Below are positions 51,048-60,863 of a DNA stretch of 64,000 bases, in pieces (the first letter of the stretch is position 1; each line of letters opens with the position of its first letter). The DNA is taken from contig NZ_JADMLG010000002.1 of NCBI RefSeq assembly GCF_015674855.1, forward strand, positions 372,001-436,000, in the 5' to 3' direction. A program made the position numbers and the translations under genes. Source of the stretch: Nocardia bovistercoris (lineage in GTDB: Bacteria > Actinomycetota > Actinomycetes > Mycobacteriales > Mycobacteriaceae). The notes under the pieces were generated by a model. The model was not told the DNA's origin and did not search any database. It saw only the letters and a list, made by a program, of their open reading frames with translations.

Positions 51048-51380
51048 GTGCTCGACGCCGACGATGTGCGCCGCATCGCGCTGTCCTTTCCCGAGACCGG
51101 GGAGAAGGAACGCTGGAACCATCCCACCTTCGACGTGGCGGGCAAGATGTTCGTCACCGTCCCCGACGATCAGAGTTCGTTCGCCGTACGCTGCCCGCGC
51201 TTCGAACGCGAGGAACTGATCGCCGCCGAGCCGGACAAGTTCTGGGTGCCGTCGCACGAGTCGTCCTCGGCGTGGGTGCGGGTGCGACTCGGGGCGCTCG
51301 AGGACGCGGGCGAATTGCGCGACATCCTGTTCGATTCATGGAGCCAGGCCGCGCCGAGCAGACTCACCGAGGAATCCTGA
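51048..51380 (+). CDS. MmcQ/YjbR-family protein
   Basis: A 110-residue protein with the family pattern: N-terminal DVRRIALSFPETGEKERWNHPTF, KMFVTV, then FEREELIAAEPDKFWVPSH and an SAWVRVRLG strand. Members share a CyaY-like fold and are often described as DNA-binding. The start is GTG 51048. It stands alone after the secreted protein gene. Confidence 0.88.
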   Translation: MLDADDVRRIALSFPETGEKERWNHPTFDVAGKMFVTVPDDQSSFAVRCPRFEREELIAAEPDKFWVPSHESSSAWVRVRLGALEDAGELRDILFDSWSQAAPSRLTEES

Positions 51381-51463
51381 GAACCGGGCGCCTCAGGACC
51401 GGCAACGACTTCAAACGGCGGACGACCCGGCCCGGCGGATCGCCCCATTCAGCGGCAGGCTCG

Positions 51464-51598
51464 ACCAGTGGATGGCCACGGCCAGTGAACCGCCGGAGTC
51501 AGTAGTCGGCCCGGCCAGCGGACGGCCACGACCAGCGGACCGCCCGAGTCAGTAGTCGGCCAGAGTCAGCGGTCGGACAGAGTCAGCGGTTGGACAGT
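51464..51598. repeat. Two-level degenerate tandem repeat at a gene end
   Basis: Two units of about 48-50 bases (from 51474 and from 51524) share blocks such as GAGTCAGTAGTCGGCC. They are followed by 17-base tandem units AGAGTCAGCGGT(C/T)GGAC at 51562-51595. The 17-base unit includes the last codons and stop of the minus-strand gene that ends at 51583. Confidence 0.6.
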
Positions 51599-51870
51599 GG
51601 GTCACGCCAGGTGTCCGCGCGTGCGCTGCCGAAGTTCGCGTCGGTCACGTAATGCCACTCGTAGCAATCCAATTCGTGGGTGATCCGGTGCGCGACGCCG
51701 AAATCCTCGGGGCGTGACAGCACGGCCTCGCGCAGTGCGCCGTCAACGGCGGCCCGCAATTCGAGTACGAAGCGGCGGCGGCCCGAAGGCGACAGCGCCC
51801 ACAGCAGTTCCACCGCGGCGCGCACGCCGCGCAGCACCATCGCCGCCGTGCCCTGATCGGCCCCGTTCAT
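51583..51870 (-). CDS. Hypothetical protein (95 aa)
   Basis: A small soluble protein, helical at first (LRGVRAAVELLWALSPSGRRRFVLELRAAVDGAL) and ending with aromatic residues (ELDCYEWHYV). ATG 51870 has a strong GGAGGTGGGG upstream. It is divergent from the HxlR regulator gene with paired operators in between, so it may be a target of that regulator. I do not recognise the family. Confidence 0.65.
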   Translation of the reverse strand: MNGADQGTAAMVLRGVRAAVELLWALSPSGRRRFVLELRAAVDGALREAVLSRPEDFGVAHRITHELDCYEWHYVTDANFGSARADTWRDPLSNR

Positions 51871-51919
51871 GACCCCACCTCCGCGAAATTCGGCGACGAC
51901 CCGGGCACACCCCCGTGTC

Positions 51920-51934
51920 GTTGCAACATGCAAC
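51920..51934. promoter_or_regulatory. Operator-like inverted repeat, copy 1
   Basis: GTTGC-AACAT-GCAAC, a perfect 5-base arm repeat with a 5-base spacer, in the gap between the 95-residue protein and the HxlR gene. An identical-arm copy lies 33 bases downstream, about three helix turns, which fits a pair of dimer sites for the adjacent regulator. Confidence 0.65.
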
Positions 51935-51952
51935 TAGAACGTAGGCGGTTCA

Positions 51953-51967
51953 GTTGCGTTTTGCAAC
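51953..51967. promoter_or_regulatory. Operator-like inverted repeat, copy 2
   Basis: GTTGC-GTTTT-GCAAC, with the same arms and spacing as the copy at 51920. It ends 16 bases before the HxlR start codon; a TATTCT that could be the -10 element lies between, so binding here would block the regulator's own promoter. Confidence 0.65.
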
Positions 51968-51983
51968 GGCTATTCTGGACGCG

Positions 51984-52484
51984 ATGAGACACGACGATCT
52001 GCTGGCGAGTAACTGCGCCATCGAACGTTCCGGCGCGATCCTCGGCGAACGCTGGGTGATCGCCATCCTGCGCGCCGCCTACCTGCGGGCCCGCACCTTC
52101 GAGGACTACCAGCGCCGCACCGGCATCGCCCGCAACATCCTCACCGACCGCCTCAACCGCCTGGTCGACTTCGGCATCATGGAACGCCGCGAATACGCCT
52201 CCGGCCCGACCCGCACCCTGCACGAATACCGCCTCACCCCCGCGGGCATCGACCTGTACCCCGTGATAGCGGCCATCCTCGCCTGGGGCGAAAAACACAC
52301 CGGCCTCGTCAACGGCGCCCCCACCCACCTCCTACACCGCACCTGCGGCAACATCACCCACGCCAAGGTCGTCTGCGAGTGCTGCGGCGAGGACCTCGAA
52401 CCCCACGACGTCGAGGTCAGACCCGGTCCGGGAGCCGACAACCCCGCCCCACCCTGGACCCCGATCCGCACCGTCCCCGACTGA
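51984..52484 (+). CDS. HxlR-family transcriptional regulator
   Basis: A 166-residue winged-helix regulator. The HxlR core is clear: CAIERSGAILGERWVIAILR, the recognition region RTGIARNILTDRLNRLVDFG and the wing HEYRLTPAG. A C-terminal extension carries Cys in HRTCGN and VCECCGE, which could bind metal or sense redox state. HxlR proteins are usually local, redox- or aldehyde-linked regulators. Two operator-like repeats precede it, suggesting autoregulation and control of the divergent 95-residue gene. ATG 51984 gives the usual length; a GTG or ATG upstream is less likely. Confidence 0.92.
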   Translation: MRHDDLLASNCAIERSGAILGERWVIAILRAAYLRARTFEDYQRRTGIARNILTDRLNRLVDFGIMERREYASGPTRTLHEYRLTPAGIDLYPVIAAILAWGEKHTGLVNGAPTHLLHRTCGNITHAKVVCECCGEDLEPHDVEVRPGPGADNPAPPWTPIRTVPD

Positions 52485-52705
52485 AGTCCGCCACCGGACA
52501 AAAAGGCGAGCCCGCGGTCGGTCCGAATTCTCTCCCCATCGAGCGGATCGCGTGAAGGATCGGGCTCGCGCGGCTCCGACGTTCAGGAATTGCCGCTCTC
52601 GGCGCACGCCGAACAGAGCTGTGGCCGAACACGTGCCGATGGCATCCGCATCGTCGCGAAGCAGTGGCTTCGATGAACGCTGTCGGCCTCAGGCCCGAAG
52701 TGGCT

Positions 52706-53734
52706 TCAGCTTGCCAGGATTACGCGGAGTACGGGGCCGCGTTCGGTGCCGACGAGGAGGTCCGATGGGTGGCCGGGGGTGGCTGCGACCGAGGTCAGGG
52801 GTTCGGTGGTGAGGATGGTGCAGGTGGTGTGGATGGTCGGGTCTATTCGGGTGAGGGTTCCGGAGAGGGTTGCGACGTAGAGGGTTCCCGAGTCGTCGAT
52901 GATCAGGTCGTCGGTGAAATCAGGGACGCCGGGGATGCGGGAGGGGATGTCGGCGAGGATGGTGCGCTGGTCCGGGGCGGCGGTCGGGAAGCTCAGCACC
53001 CGGCCCAGCGGTGCGGCGTTGGTGGTGAGGTAGACGGTGTGGTCGCGGATCGCGATTCCGTTGGCGCCGGGGATCGCGGCGCGGGCGGACCAGTCGCGGT
53101 CTATGACGCCGTCGCGGGTGGTTCGGAGCACGCCGGTGTTGGTGGCGATGTAGAGGGTGCCGTCGGTGTCGAAGGCGGCGCCGTTGGGCATGGTTGTCAG
53201 GCCGGAGACCACCACCTCTGGGTGCGGCTGGGCGGCGGCGGGGTCGAAGCGGAGGATGCCGCCGGGGCGTAGCGCGCTGGTGGGGGCGTCGCCGTAGACC
53301 ACATACAGCAGGCCGTCGGGTCCGAGGCGGACGGCGCCGGGGAATTCGACCGGCACGGCGCCGGTGGACGCGCCGGTGCGGTCGTAGCGGCGTACCTCGT
53401 TGCGGTACAGCCGGGAAACCCACAGGTCGCCCGCGGCGTCGAAGCCGACGTTCTCCGACCAGTCCACGATCGGGATGTCGGCGGGCAGCGCGGTCTCGAC
53501 ACGAGCGGGGACGCAACCGGCCACCGCGTCGGCACGCGCGGCGGGCTCGGCGTTCGCGGCGGGCAACGCACCGCACACGCAGGCGGCGAGCACGGCGAGC
53601 ACCGAGGTGACGCGCGTCGTGAGCGTCAATCCGACGCGCTTCGTGAGCACCGGCCCGACACGCGCCGCCATCCCGACGCGAACGGCGGGCACACCGACGC
53701 GCCCCGACGGGTGACGTGGTCGACGGATACCCAT
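52706..53734 (-). CDS. Exported SMP-30/gluconolactonase-like beta-propeller protein
   Basis: A 342-residue protein. Repeated blades such as VGFDAAGDLWVSRLYRNEV, RLGPDGLLYVVYGD, FDTDGTLYIATN and IDDSGTLYVAT mark a six-bladed beta-propeller of the SMP-30/NHL type. A hydrophobic stretch (VLAVLAACVCGALPAANA) about 45 residues in is a signal peptide. ATG 53734 has GGAG six bases upstream but gives a long basic N-region; an internal start is possible. The substrate is unknown. It is divergent from a lipase gene. Confidence 0.85.
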   Translation of the reverse strand: MGIRRPRHPSGRVGVPAVRVGMAARVGPVLTKRVGLTLTTRVTSVLAVLAACVCGALPAANAEPAARADAVAGCVPARVETALPADIPIVDWSENVGFDAAGDLWVSRLYRNEVRRYDRTGASTGAVPVEFPGAVRLGPDGLLYVVYGDAPTSALRPGGILRFDPAAAQPHPEVVVSGLTTMPNGAAFDTDGTLYIATNTGVLRTTRDGVIDRDWSARAAIPGANGIAIRDHTVYLTTNAAPLGRVLSFPTAAPDQRTILADIPSRIPGVPDFTDDLIIDDSGTLYVATLSGTLTRIDPTIHTTCTILTTEPLTSVAATPGHPSDLLVGTERGPVLRVILAS

Positions 53735-53801
53735 GTCCGGCTCCTTTGCGGTGGCGGTTCGGCGCTGGTCACACCTCCCGAGGTCCGGGCAGTGTAGCCG
53801 G

Positions 53802-53813
53802 TTCCGTACGGAA
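53802..53813. promoter_or_regulatory. 12-base perfect palindrome TTCCGTACGGAA
   Basis: It lies between two divergent genes, 68 bases from the propeller gene start and 46 from the hydrolase start, where an operator for a dimeric repressor would sit. The binding protein is not known. Confidence 0.4.
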
Positions 53814-53858
53814 TGGGTGAAGTCCCATGACAAGCCCGATCTTTGGCACTATCGTTCA

Positions 53859-54581
53859 ATGCTCTTCTTCGACGGCGCGCGCGGCCGGATGCATTATCGG
53901 CGGTGGCCGGTCGACAACCCGATCGCGGTGGCGGTGCTGCTGCCGGGCATGGGCCAGCACAGCGGCCATTACCACCGGCTCGCCAGAACCCTGCGCGGCA
54001 TCGATACCGAGATGTGGGCGCTCGACACGGCGGGCCACGGGCTCAGCGAGGGCGATCCCGAACATCCCGGTTCGCTGGCCGAGCTGGTCGCCGACGCGAC
54101 CATGCTGGTCGAGTCGGTGCGCACGGAACTGCCGCACCGCCCGCTGGTGCTGATGGGGCATTCGCTGGGGGCGGTGACCGCGCTCGCCATGCTCGGTGCG
54201 GCGGCGCCGGACCCGGCGAGCGCCGCCGATATGGCCAAGGTGGAGGCCGACTGGCCGGTGACGCCGAGCGTGCCCGCCGACGCGCTCACCGGACTCGTGC
54301 TGTCGGGTGTGCCGAAACGTGCTCTGGGCGGCGGGGTTCCCGGCGCGCTCGGCACGCCGCTGCCTCGGGACCTGCCGGTGCTCGCGGTGCACGGCGCCGA
54401 GGACAGAAGGGCGCCGATCGATGCCGTGAAGGTATGGACTGCACGCCACGAAACGGTAGATTTGCGTGAGTACGCCGATGCCGGACACGATCTGCTGCAC
54501 GAGCCGGTGCACGCACGGGTCGCCGGGGACATCGCGGACTGGTTGCGTGGCGTCGTCGTGGGGTTGGCACGACAGCGCTGA
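53859..54581 (+). CDS. Alpha/beta hydrolase, monoacylglycerol lipase type
   Basis: A 240-residue hydrolase. The nucleophile elbow is GHSLG, the acid lies in HGAEDRRAP and the catalytic His is in DAGHDLLHE. The N-terminal block LLPGMGQHSGHYHRLARTL is typical of the monoglyceride-lipase-like subfamily. It is cytosolic. ATG 53859 has only a weak ribosome site; a TATCGT element nine bases upstream suggests a leaderless or near-leaderless message. Confidence 0.9.
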   Translation: MLFFDGARGRMHYRRWPVDNPIAVAVLLPGMGQHSGHYHRLARTLRGIDTEMWALDTAGHGLSEGDPEHPGSLAELVADATMLVESVRTELPHRPLVLMGHSLGAVTALAMLGAAAPDPASAADMAKVEADWPVTPSVPADALTGLVLSGVPKRALGGGVPGALGTPLPRDLPVLAVHGAEDRRAPIDAVKVWTARHETVDLREYADAGHDLLHEPVHARVAGDIADWLRGVVVGLARQR

Positions 54582-54649
54582 GACACGGCTGAGGCACGAA
54601 ATCGGCGGGAACGCCGCGAGTCCGGCCACGACGAGGAAGGGGGACCGCG

Positions 54650-55024
54650 GTGCGATCGGATGTGACGGCGCTGAACCGGGCGGTCGACGATGGGCAGCTG
54701 TGGATCGACGGCGTGCTCGTCGCCGACGGCGCCCACGAGCGCTGCGCCCGCCGCTACGAGCGGCTCGCCGAGGAGATCGACGCCCAGGTCGAGGCTTTGG
54801 GCGCGGCGGGTTCGGTTCCCGGTTTCGGCGGATTCGCCTCGGGCGCGGCGCTACGCGGCGGATTCGAGGCCAAGGCCGAGGACGCGGTGTCGCGGCTGCG
54901 CGCCTACGCCGATTCGGCGCGCGCCCTCGCGCAGACCTTCCGTTCGGCGGCTGCCGCGTACTCCCGCGCCGACAGCGAGCTCGCCGACGCGGTGAGCCGA
55001 CTCGAGGGGGCCGACCGTGCGTGA
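54650..55024 (+). CDS. ESX-type small helical protein
   Basis: A 124-residue, mostly helical protein with no membrane segment or signal peptide. Two long amphipathic helices (HERCARRYERLAEEIDAQVEAL and the Ala-rich C-terminal helix) around a Gly-rich turn resemble ESX (type VII) substrates or their partners. GTG 54650 is set by GAGGAAGGGGGA. The next gene overlaps it by eight bases and encodes a WxG-containing protein; an EspG gene follows. The link to type VII secretion is by context. Confidence 0.7.
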   Translation: MRSDVTALNRAVDDGQLWIDGVLVADGAHERCARRYERLAEEIDAQVEALGAAGSVPGFGGFASGAALRGGFEAKAEDAVSRLRAYADSARALAQTFRSAAAAYSRADSELADAVSRLEGADRA

Positions 55025-56324
55025 GATCCCCAAGGCGGCCCAACGCGCGCCGCACACCCGCACCGATCCCGACTACGCTCCCGAAGTCGAGGTCTTCGAC
55101 AATCTGACCCATCGCGAAATCCACAATGGCGTCCAGCAATTGGATCCCGCGGCGATCACGGCGGGCCAGCAGGTGTGGCAGGGTTCGGCCACCGGCGTCG
55201 CCGACGCGGTCGCCCAGGCGCACACCGAGATCCGTTCCCTCATCGCCGACGGCTGGCGCGGCGGCGCGGCCGAGCACGCGGCGGGCGCGGTGCGCGCCTT
55301 CGAACAGGACGGTCAGCGCCTCGCCGATGTGATGGCCACGGTGGCGCAACGTCTCGGCCAGGCGGGCGATGCCGCGGAGACGCTGCGCGCCGCGGTGGGC
55401 GCGCCGTCCGAGGATCGGCCGGATCTCGGTGCGGCACTGCTGGATCCGAGTCAGGCCACGGCGAATACCGACACCCAGAAGGCCGCCGAGAACGCCCGTC
55501 AGGACGCGGTGGCCGCGATGGACAGCATCTACACCAACGCCTTCGTCGGATCGGGTGCGGGTGTGCCCGCCTTCCCCGACATCGATCAGGGCGCGGCGGC
55601 AGCGTCCCCCACCGTCGCGGCCACGCTCACCGCACCGACGAGCACTCTTTCGGCGCCGGTCACGCACGTCGCGGAAGTAGTCTCCCCGCAGCATATTTCG
55701 ACTACCGCGCCGACTGCCACGACACCCGTTCGCGAGGAATCCGCCGCGCGCCCCGAGTCGACATCGACCCGAACCGCACCGGCCGCCGCGTTCTCGACGA
55801 CGCACGTCGGCACGCCGATCACCACCGAGACCACCGCACCCGCCGCCGCGCCGACCGTGCCGACCGCCGCCCAGCCCGCACCTGCGGCGCCCGCACCGAC
55901 CGTGGATCGCCCGGTGACCGGCACGCTCGCCGCGAGCGCACCGGTCACCGCCGCGTCGATGGCGGCGCCGACCGTGCCGGGCGGCGGCTCCCAACACCAC
56001 TCGAGCAACGACGACGACCGCAAACGCGAGGACCGACGCCGCGACACCACCGGCGACGCGGTCAGCGGTGCGGGCGCGGGCGCGTTCGGCGGACTCATGG
56101 GCGGCGCGCTCGCCGCCGCCGACACCGCACGCCCCGGTTCCGGTATCGGCGCGCCGCCCGCCACTCGTCCGACCCGCGCCGACGAGGACGACGACGACGA
56201 CCTGGACTGGTTCGACGACGACGATCTGACCTTCCTCGAACCGGCCGACGAACCGGGTGAACTGATCGGCGCCATGGATCCGACGACGCCGCCGGTGGTC
56301 GGAGAGTGGACCGACCTGGAGTGA
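55017..56324 (+). CDS. WxG-containing ESX substrate-like protein with disordered acidic tail
   Basis: A 435-residue protein. The N-terminal 150 residues are helical and contain a W-x-G turn (GWRGGAAEHAAGAV) between helices, as in WXG100/PPE-like type VII substrates. The middle (180-330) is Thr/Pro/Ala-rich and disordered, then comes a Gly/Ala-rich stretch and a very acidic tail with runs of Asp. GTG 55017 overlaps the previous gene by eight bases. It is followed by EspG, the chaperone that binds PPE-type substrates. Confidence 0.75.
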   Translation: MREIPKAAQRAPHTRTDPDYAPEVEVFDNLTHREIHNGVQQLDPAAITAGQQVWQGSATGVADAVAQAHTEIRSLIADGWRGGAAEHAAGAVRAFEQDGQRLADVMATVAQRLGQAGDAAETLRAAVGAPSEDRPDLGAALLDPSQATANTDTQKAAENARQDAVAAMDSIYTNAFVGSGAGVPAFPDIDQGAAAASPTVAATLTAPTSTLSAPVTHVAEVVSPQHISTTAPTATTPVREESAARPESTSTRTAPAAAFSTTHVGTPITTETTAPAAAPTVPTAAQPAPAAPAPTVDRPVTGTLAASAPVTAASMAAPTVPGGGSQHHSSNDDDRKREDRRRDTTGDAVSGAGAGAFGGLMGGALAAADTARPGSGIGAPPATRPTRADEDDDDDLDWFDDDDLTFLEPADEPGELIGAMDPTTPPVVGEWTDLE

Positions 56325-57313
56325 ACTGGACGCTGACCCCGGACCAGTTCGCCATGGCCTGGGAGCGCGTCGACGGCGATCGCATCCCGTATCCGCTCGC
56401 CGTCCGCGCCTCGGCTCGCGACACCGCGCAGCGCGCCGCCCGGCTGCCCGAGCTGATCGCGTGGTGCGATCGGGTGCTCGACGCCGACCTGGAGGCGGCG
56501 CTGCGGGTGCTGGCCCGGCCCACGGTGCGACTCGAGGTCTACGGCGAGTGCGCGGACACACCGGAGAGCTTCCCGACGCCCGACGAAATCCATTCCACCG
56601 CACAAGTTCTCGGCGCCGAACCGACCTACGGGACGATCGGCGCGACCGCTCAGGCGAACCCCGCGGCGAACACCCCGGCGCCGCCCGGGCTCGACGCACG
56701 CGCACGCGACGGGCGCACGCCGAGCAGGCAGCAGCGGTTCGCGGCGATCGCCTACGACCACGAGCGCGACGCGGTCCGCGCCGAGCGACCGACCACCGAC
56801 GCGAGTCCGGTCCGCGTGCTCGGCGCGGCCGCCGGCCATATCGCGGTGGTCGCCGCGCAGCAGCCCGGTTCGGCCGCGGATCGTGGCGGTGACGTCCGAC
56901 TCCTCATAGGCGGGCCGAAAAGCCTTGCAGCACGCGTGATCTCGGCACTTCCCGGTAACAGCCCCGGCGGCTTGCCGAGGTTGAGCGCACCCCTGCCTCG
57001 GGTGCGCGAGGACAGCAGGGACCTGGTGACCATGCCGGTGGCGGGTCCCGCCGCACCGGCGCGCATCCGCCGTCTCTTCGGTAGGCCGCGCGCGGGCATC
57101 GGCCAGATCGTGGTGTCAACGCGCCGCCCGGACGCCGACCTGAAACCGTTCGGAGTGCTGTGCTGGATCGATGTCGCGGGCGACGGACGCTACGCCGTCC
57201 GCACCGGCGCGGATGTCGATGTCACCCCGGTGGACGCCGAGGGTTTCACCGCCCAACTGCGTCCGATGCTCAACGCGGCGGGCCGCTGCGGAGTCGACGC
57301 CGCGCGGTGGTGA
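56321..57313 (+). CDS. EspG-family ESX secretion chaperone
   Basis: About 330 residues. The start NWTLTPDQFAMAWERV, central RxxLLIGGPKSLAARVISALPG-like block, and the C-terminal FGVLCWIDVAGDGRY segment follow the EspG layout. EspG proteins bind the helical tip of PE/PPE substrates and keep them soluble for ESX export. GTG 56321 overlaps the stop of the previous gene by GTGA; GTG 56306 is also in frame. No ESX core gene (eccC, eccD, mycP) is in the window, so the secretion machine must lie elsewhere. Confidence 0.85.
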   Translation: MNWTLTPDQFAMAWERVDGDRIPYPLAVRASARDTAQRAARLPELIAWCDRVLDADLEAALRVLARPTVRLEVYGECADTPESFPTPDEIHSTAQVLGAEPTYGTIGATAQANPAANTPAPPGLDARARDGRTPSRQQRFAAIAYDHERDAVRAERPTTDASPVRVLGAAAGHIAVVAAQQPGSAADRGGDVRLLIGGPKSLAARVISALPGNSPGGLPRLSAPLPRVREDSRDLVTMPVAGPAAPARIRRLFGRPRAGIGQIVVSTRRPDADLKPFGVLCWIDVAGDGRYAVRTGADVDVTPVDAEGFTAQLRPMLNAAGRCGVDAARW

Positions 57314-57316
57314 GGC

Positions 57317-57342
57317 AGGTCACCGCAGCAGCGCGGTGACCT
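57317..57342. terminator. Hairpin between convergent genes
   Basis: A perfect 10-base stem around a 6-base loop lies just after the EspG stop and overlaps the last codons of the convergent phosphoribosyltransferase gene. It could stop transcripts from the EspG side. Confidence 0.45.
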
Positions 57343-57943
57343 CCTCGTCCTCGAGCTGGTGGAAATCGCCGTAGGCCGCGCCGACCCCGCCGAGGGTTTC
57401 CGGCACCCACGGGCACACCACCTCCTCGGCCGCGCCCGCTACCCGCCGCACTGCCTCGGCCGAGGACACCGGAACGGCGACCACGATCCGCGCAGGCCCG
57501 CCGAGCCGGGCCACCCGGCACGCGACCGCCACCGTCGCACCGGTCGCCATCCCGTCGTCCACCAGCACCACGACGCGCCCTTCGAGGGGAACCGGCGCGC
57601 TCGCACCACGCCACAGCACACGCCTGCGCTCGAGTTCGACGCGTTCGTCCGCCTCGATCTCCGCGAGCCGCTCCGCCGATATCTCGCAGTGCGACACCAC
57701 ATCCGGGTTCAACACCCGCGCGCCGCGCTCCCCGATCGCGCCCATCGCCAACTCCGGCTGCCACGGCACGCCGAGTTTGCGGACCAGCAGAATGTCCAGA
57801 TCGCCGCCGATCACCTCACGCACCGCGGCGGCCACCGGAACTCCGCCGCGCGGGAGCCCGAGCACCAGCGGCGGCGGCTCGCGCAGGTGCTCCAACCGCG
57901 CCCCCAGCACGCGACCGGCGGCGATTCGATCGGGATAGCCCAT
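57320..57943 (-). CDS. Phosphoribosyltransferase-family protein
   Basis: A 207-residue type I PRTase fold. The PRPP-binding motif VVLVDDGMATGAT is clear, and the N-terminal LGLPRGGVPVAAAV block is typical of this subgroup, in which the enzymatic substrate is usually unknown. ATG 57943 fits, as no other start in the frame lies close. It follows the nitrilase-family gene by 11 bases on the same strand. Confidence 0.9.
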   Translation of the reverse strand: MGYPDRIAAGRVLGARLEHLREPPPLVLGLPRGGVPVAAAVREVIGGDLDILLVRKLGVPWQPELAMGAIGERGARVLNPDVVSHCEISAERLAEIEADERVELERRRVLWRGASAPVPLEGRVVVLVDDGMATGATVAVACRVARLGGPARIVVAVPVSSAEAVRRVAGAAEEVVCPWVPETLGGVGAAYGDFHQLEDEEVTALLR

Positions 57944-57954
57944 CGATTCGAACG

Positions 57955-58803
57955 CTACTCCGCCGCGCGCTCCACGATCGCGAATCGGCGCAATGCCAGG
58001 CTGGGGTTGGCGGCGCGCACCCGCGACAGCAGCGCCGGGTCGATCGGCGCGCTGATCACACCGGTGGCGTCGCCGAGTTCGGCCAGTACCCGGCCCGCCG
58101 GGTCGACGATCATCGACGCGCCCGCGCCGCGCGGGGCGGCCTGGTCGGCGGCGGCGACGTAGACGGTGTTCTCGATCGCGCGGGCGCGCACCAGCATCGT
58201 CCACTGGTCGACCTTGTCGGGGCCGGGTATCCACTGCGCGGGCAGCAGCAGCACCTGCGCGCCCGCGGCGGCGGCGCGCCGGAAGCCCTCGGGGAATCTG
58301 AGGTCGAAGCAGGTCTGCATGCCGAAGGTCACGCCGTCGACGGTGAACAGGGCGGGCGCTTCGATCTCACCCGCCGCGACCACGTCGGATTCCTTGTGTC
58401 CGAAGGCGTCGTAGAGGTGCACCTTGCGGTAGCGGGCGACCGGATTCCCGGCCGGGTCGTAGGCGAGCAGGGTGTTGCGGATGCGGCCCGAACCGTCACC
58501 CGCCGCTTCGACCATGCCCGCCACCACGTGGATACCGACATCGGCGGCGATGCGGGCCAGGCCGGTCGCGAACGGGCCGTCCAGCGGTTCGGCGACGGCG
58601 ACGACCCGCTCGTCGAGTCTGGTCACCGCGTACATCGAATACTCTGGCGCCACCGCGACACGGGCTCCGGCGCGCGCCGCCGCGCCGACGTGCTCGCGCA
58701 GCGCCGCCAGATTCTCGGCGGGTTCGACACCCGGCGCGAACTGGATCACCGCGACGCGCACGGTATTCGGTTCCGCGGGCCGGGATGGGACCTCAGGTGG
58801 CAT
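57955..58803 (-). CDS. Carbon-nitrogen hydrolase (nitrilase superfamily)
   Basis: A 282-residue enzyme with the Glu-Lys-Cys triad in VAPEYSMY, YRKVHLYDAF and MQTCFDLRFPE. The family hydrolyses amides of small metabolites, and this subgroup includes omega-amidase- and deaminated-glutathione amidase-like proteins. It is cytosolic. ATG 58803 was chosen; GTG 58812 is in frame. It is probably the first gene of a two-gene operon with the phosphoribosyltransferase. Confidence 0.92.
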   Translation of the reverse strand: MPPEVPSRPAEPNTVRVAVIQFAPGVEPAENLAALREHVGAAARAGARVAVAPEYSMYAVTRLDERVVAVAEPLDGPFATGLARIAADVGIHVVAGMVEAAGDGSGRIRNTLLAYDPAGNPVARYRKVHLYDAFGHKESDVVAAGEIEAPALFTVDGVTFGMQTCFDLRFPEGFRRAAAAGAQVLLLPAQWIPGPDKVDQWTMLVRARAIENTVYVAAADQAAPRGAGASMIVDPAGRVLAELGDATGVISAPIDPALLSRVRAANPSLALRRFAIVERAAE

Positions 58804-58964
58804 GAAACCCACCGTAGAGGCTCGGTGGGCGTCCGGACAGCGGACCGTTCGGTCGCACGCCTCTCGCGACGCGCACCCGTACCGGTCGCACGTGTGACGC
58901 GGGCGGTCGAAGTGGCGTGCATCTCACCGCGTGGCCCGGTGGTCGGCACGCCTACTACAAGCGG

Positions 58965-58970
58965 TAAAAT
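58965..58970 (+). promoter_or_regulatory. Possible -10 element (TAAAAT) of the DEAD-box helicase gene
   Basis: TAAAAT ends nine bases before the helicase ATG. With no ribosome site in between, the message may be nearly leaderless. No matching -35 is evident. Confidence 0.3.
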
Positions 58971-58978
58971 CCTGGTCA

Positions 58979-60775
<1,797 letters not shown>

Positions 60776-60849
60776 CCGGGCGGGTTCATCGAGGTCAGCT
60801 GGGCTAGCTAAGGTGTTGCCGTCCGCGCTCTGATGTCCCCGCAAGACGC

Positions 60850-60855
60850 AGGAGG
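60850..60855 (+). promoter_or_regulatory. Ribosome binding site that selects a TTG start
   Basis: A perfect AGGAGG lies eight bases before TTG 60864 and supports that start over the in-frame GTG at 60870. Confidence 0.6.
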
Positions 60856-60863
60856 GGCCGCGT

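Noticed and set aside
52512..52573. Long-range inverted repeat (GCGAGCCCG with CGGGCTCGC) after the HxlR gene
   Set aside because: The arms are about 45 bases apart, too far for a normal terminator, and the arms are common GC-rich words.
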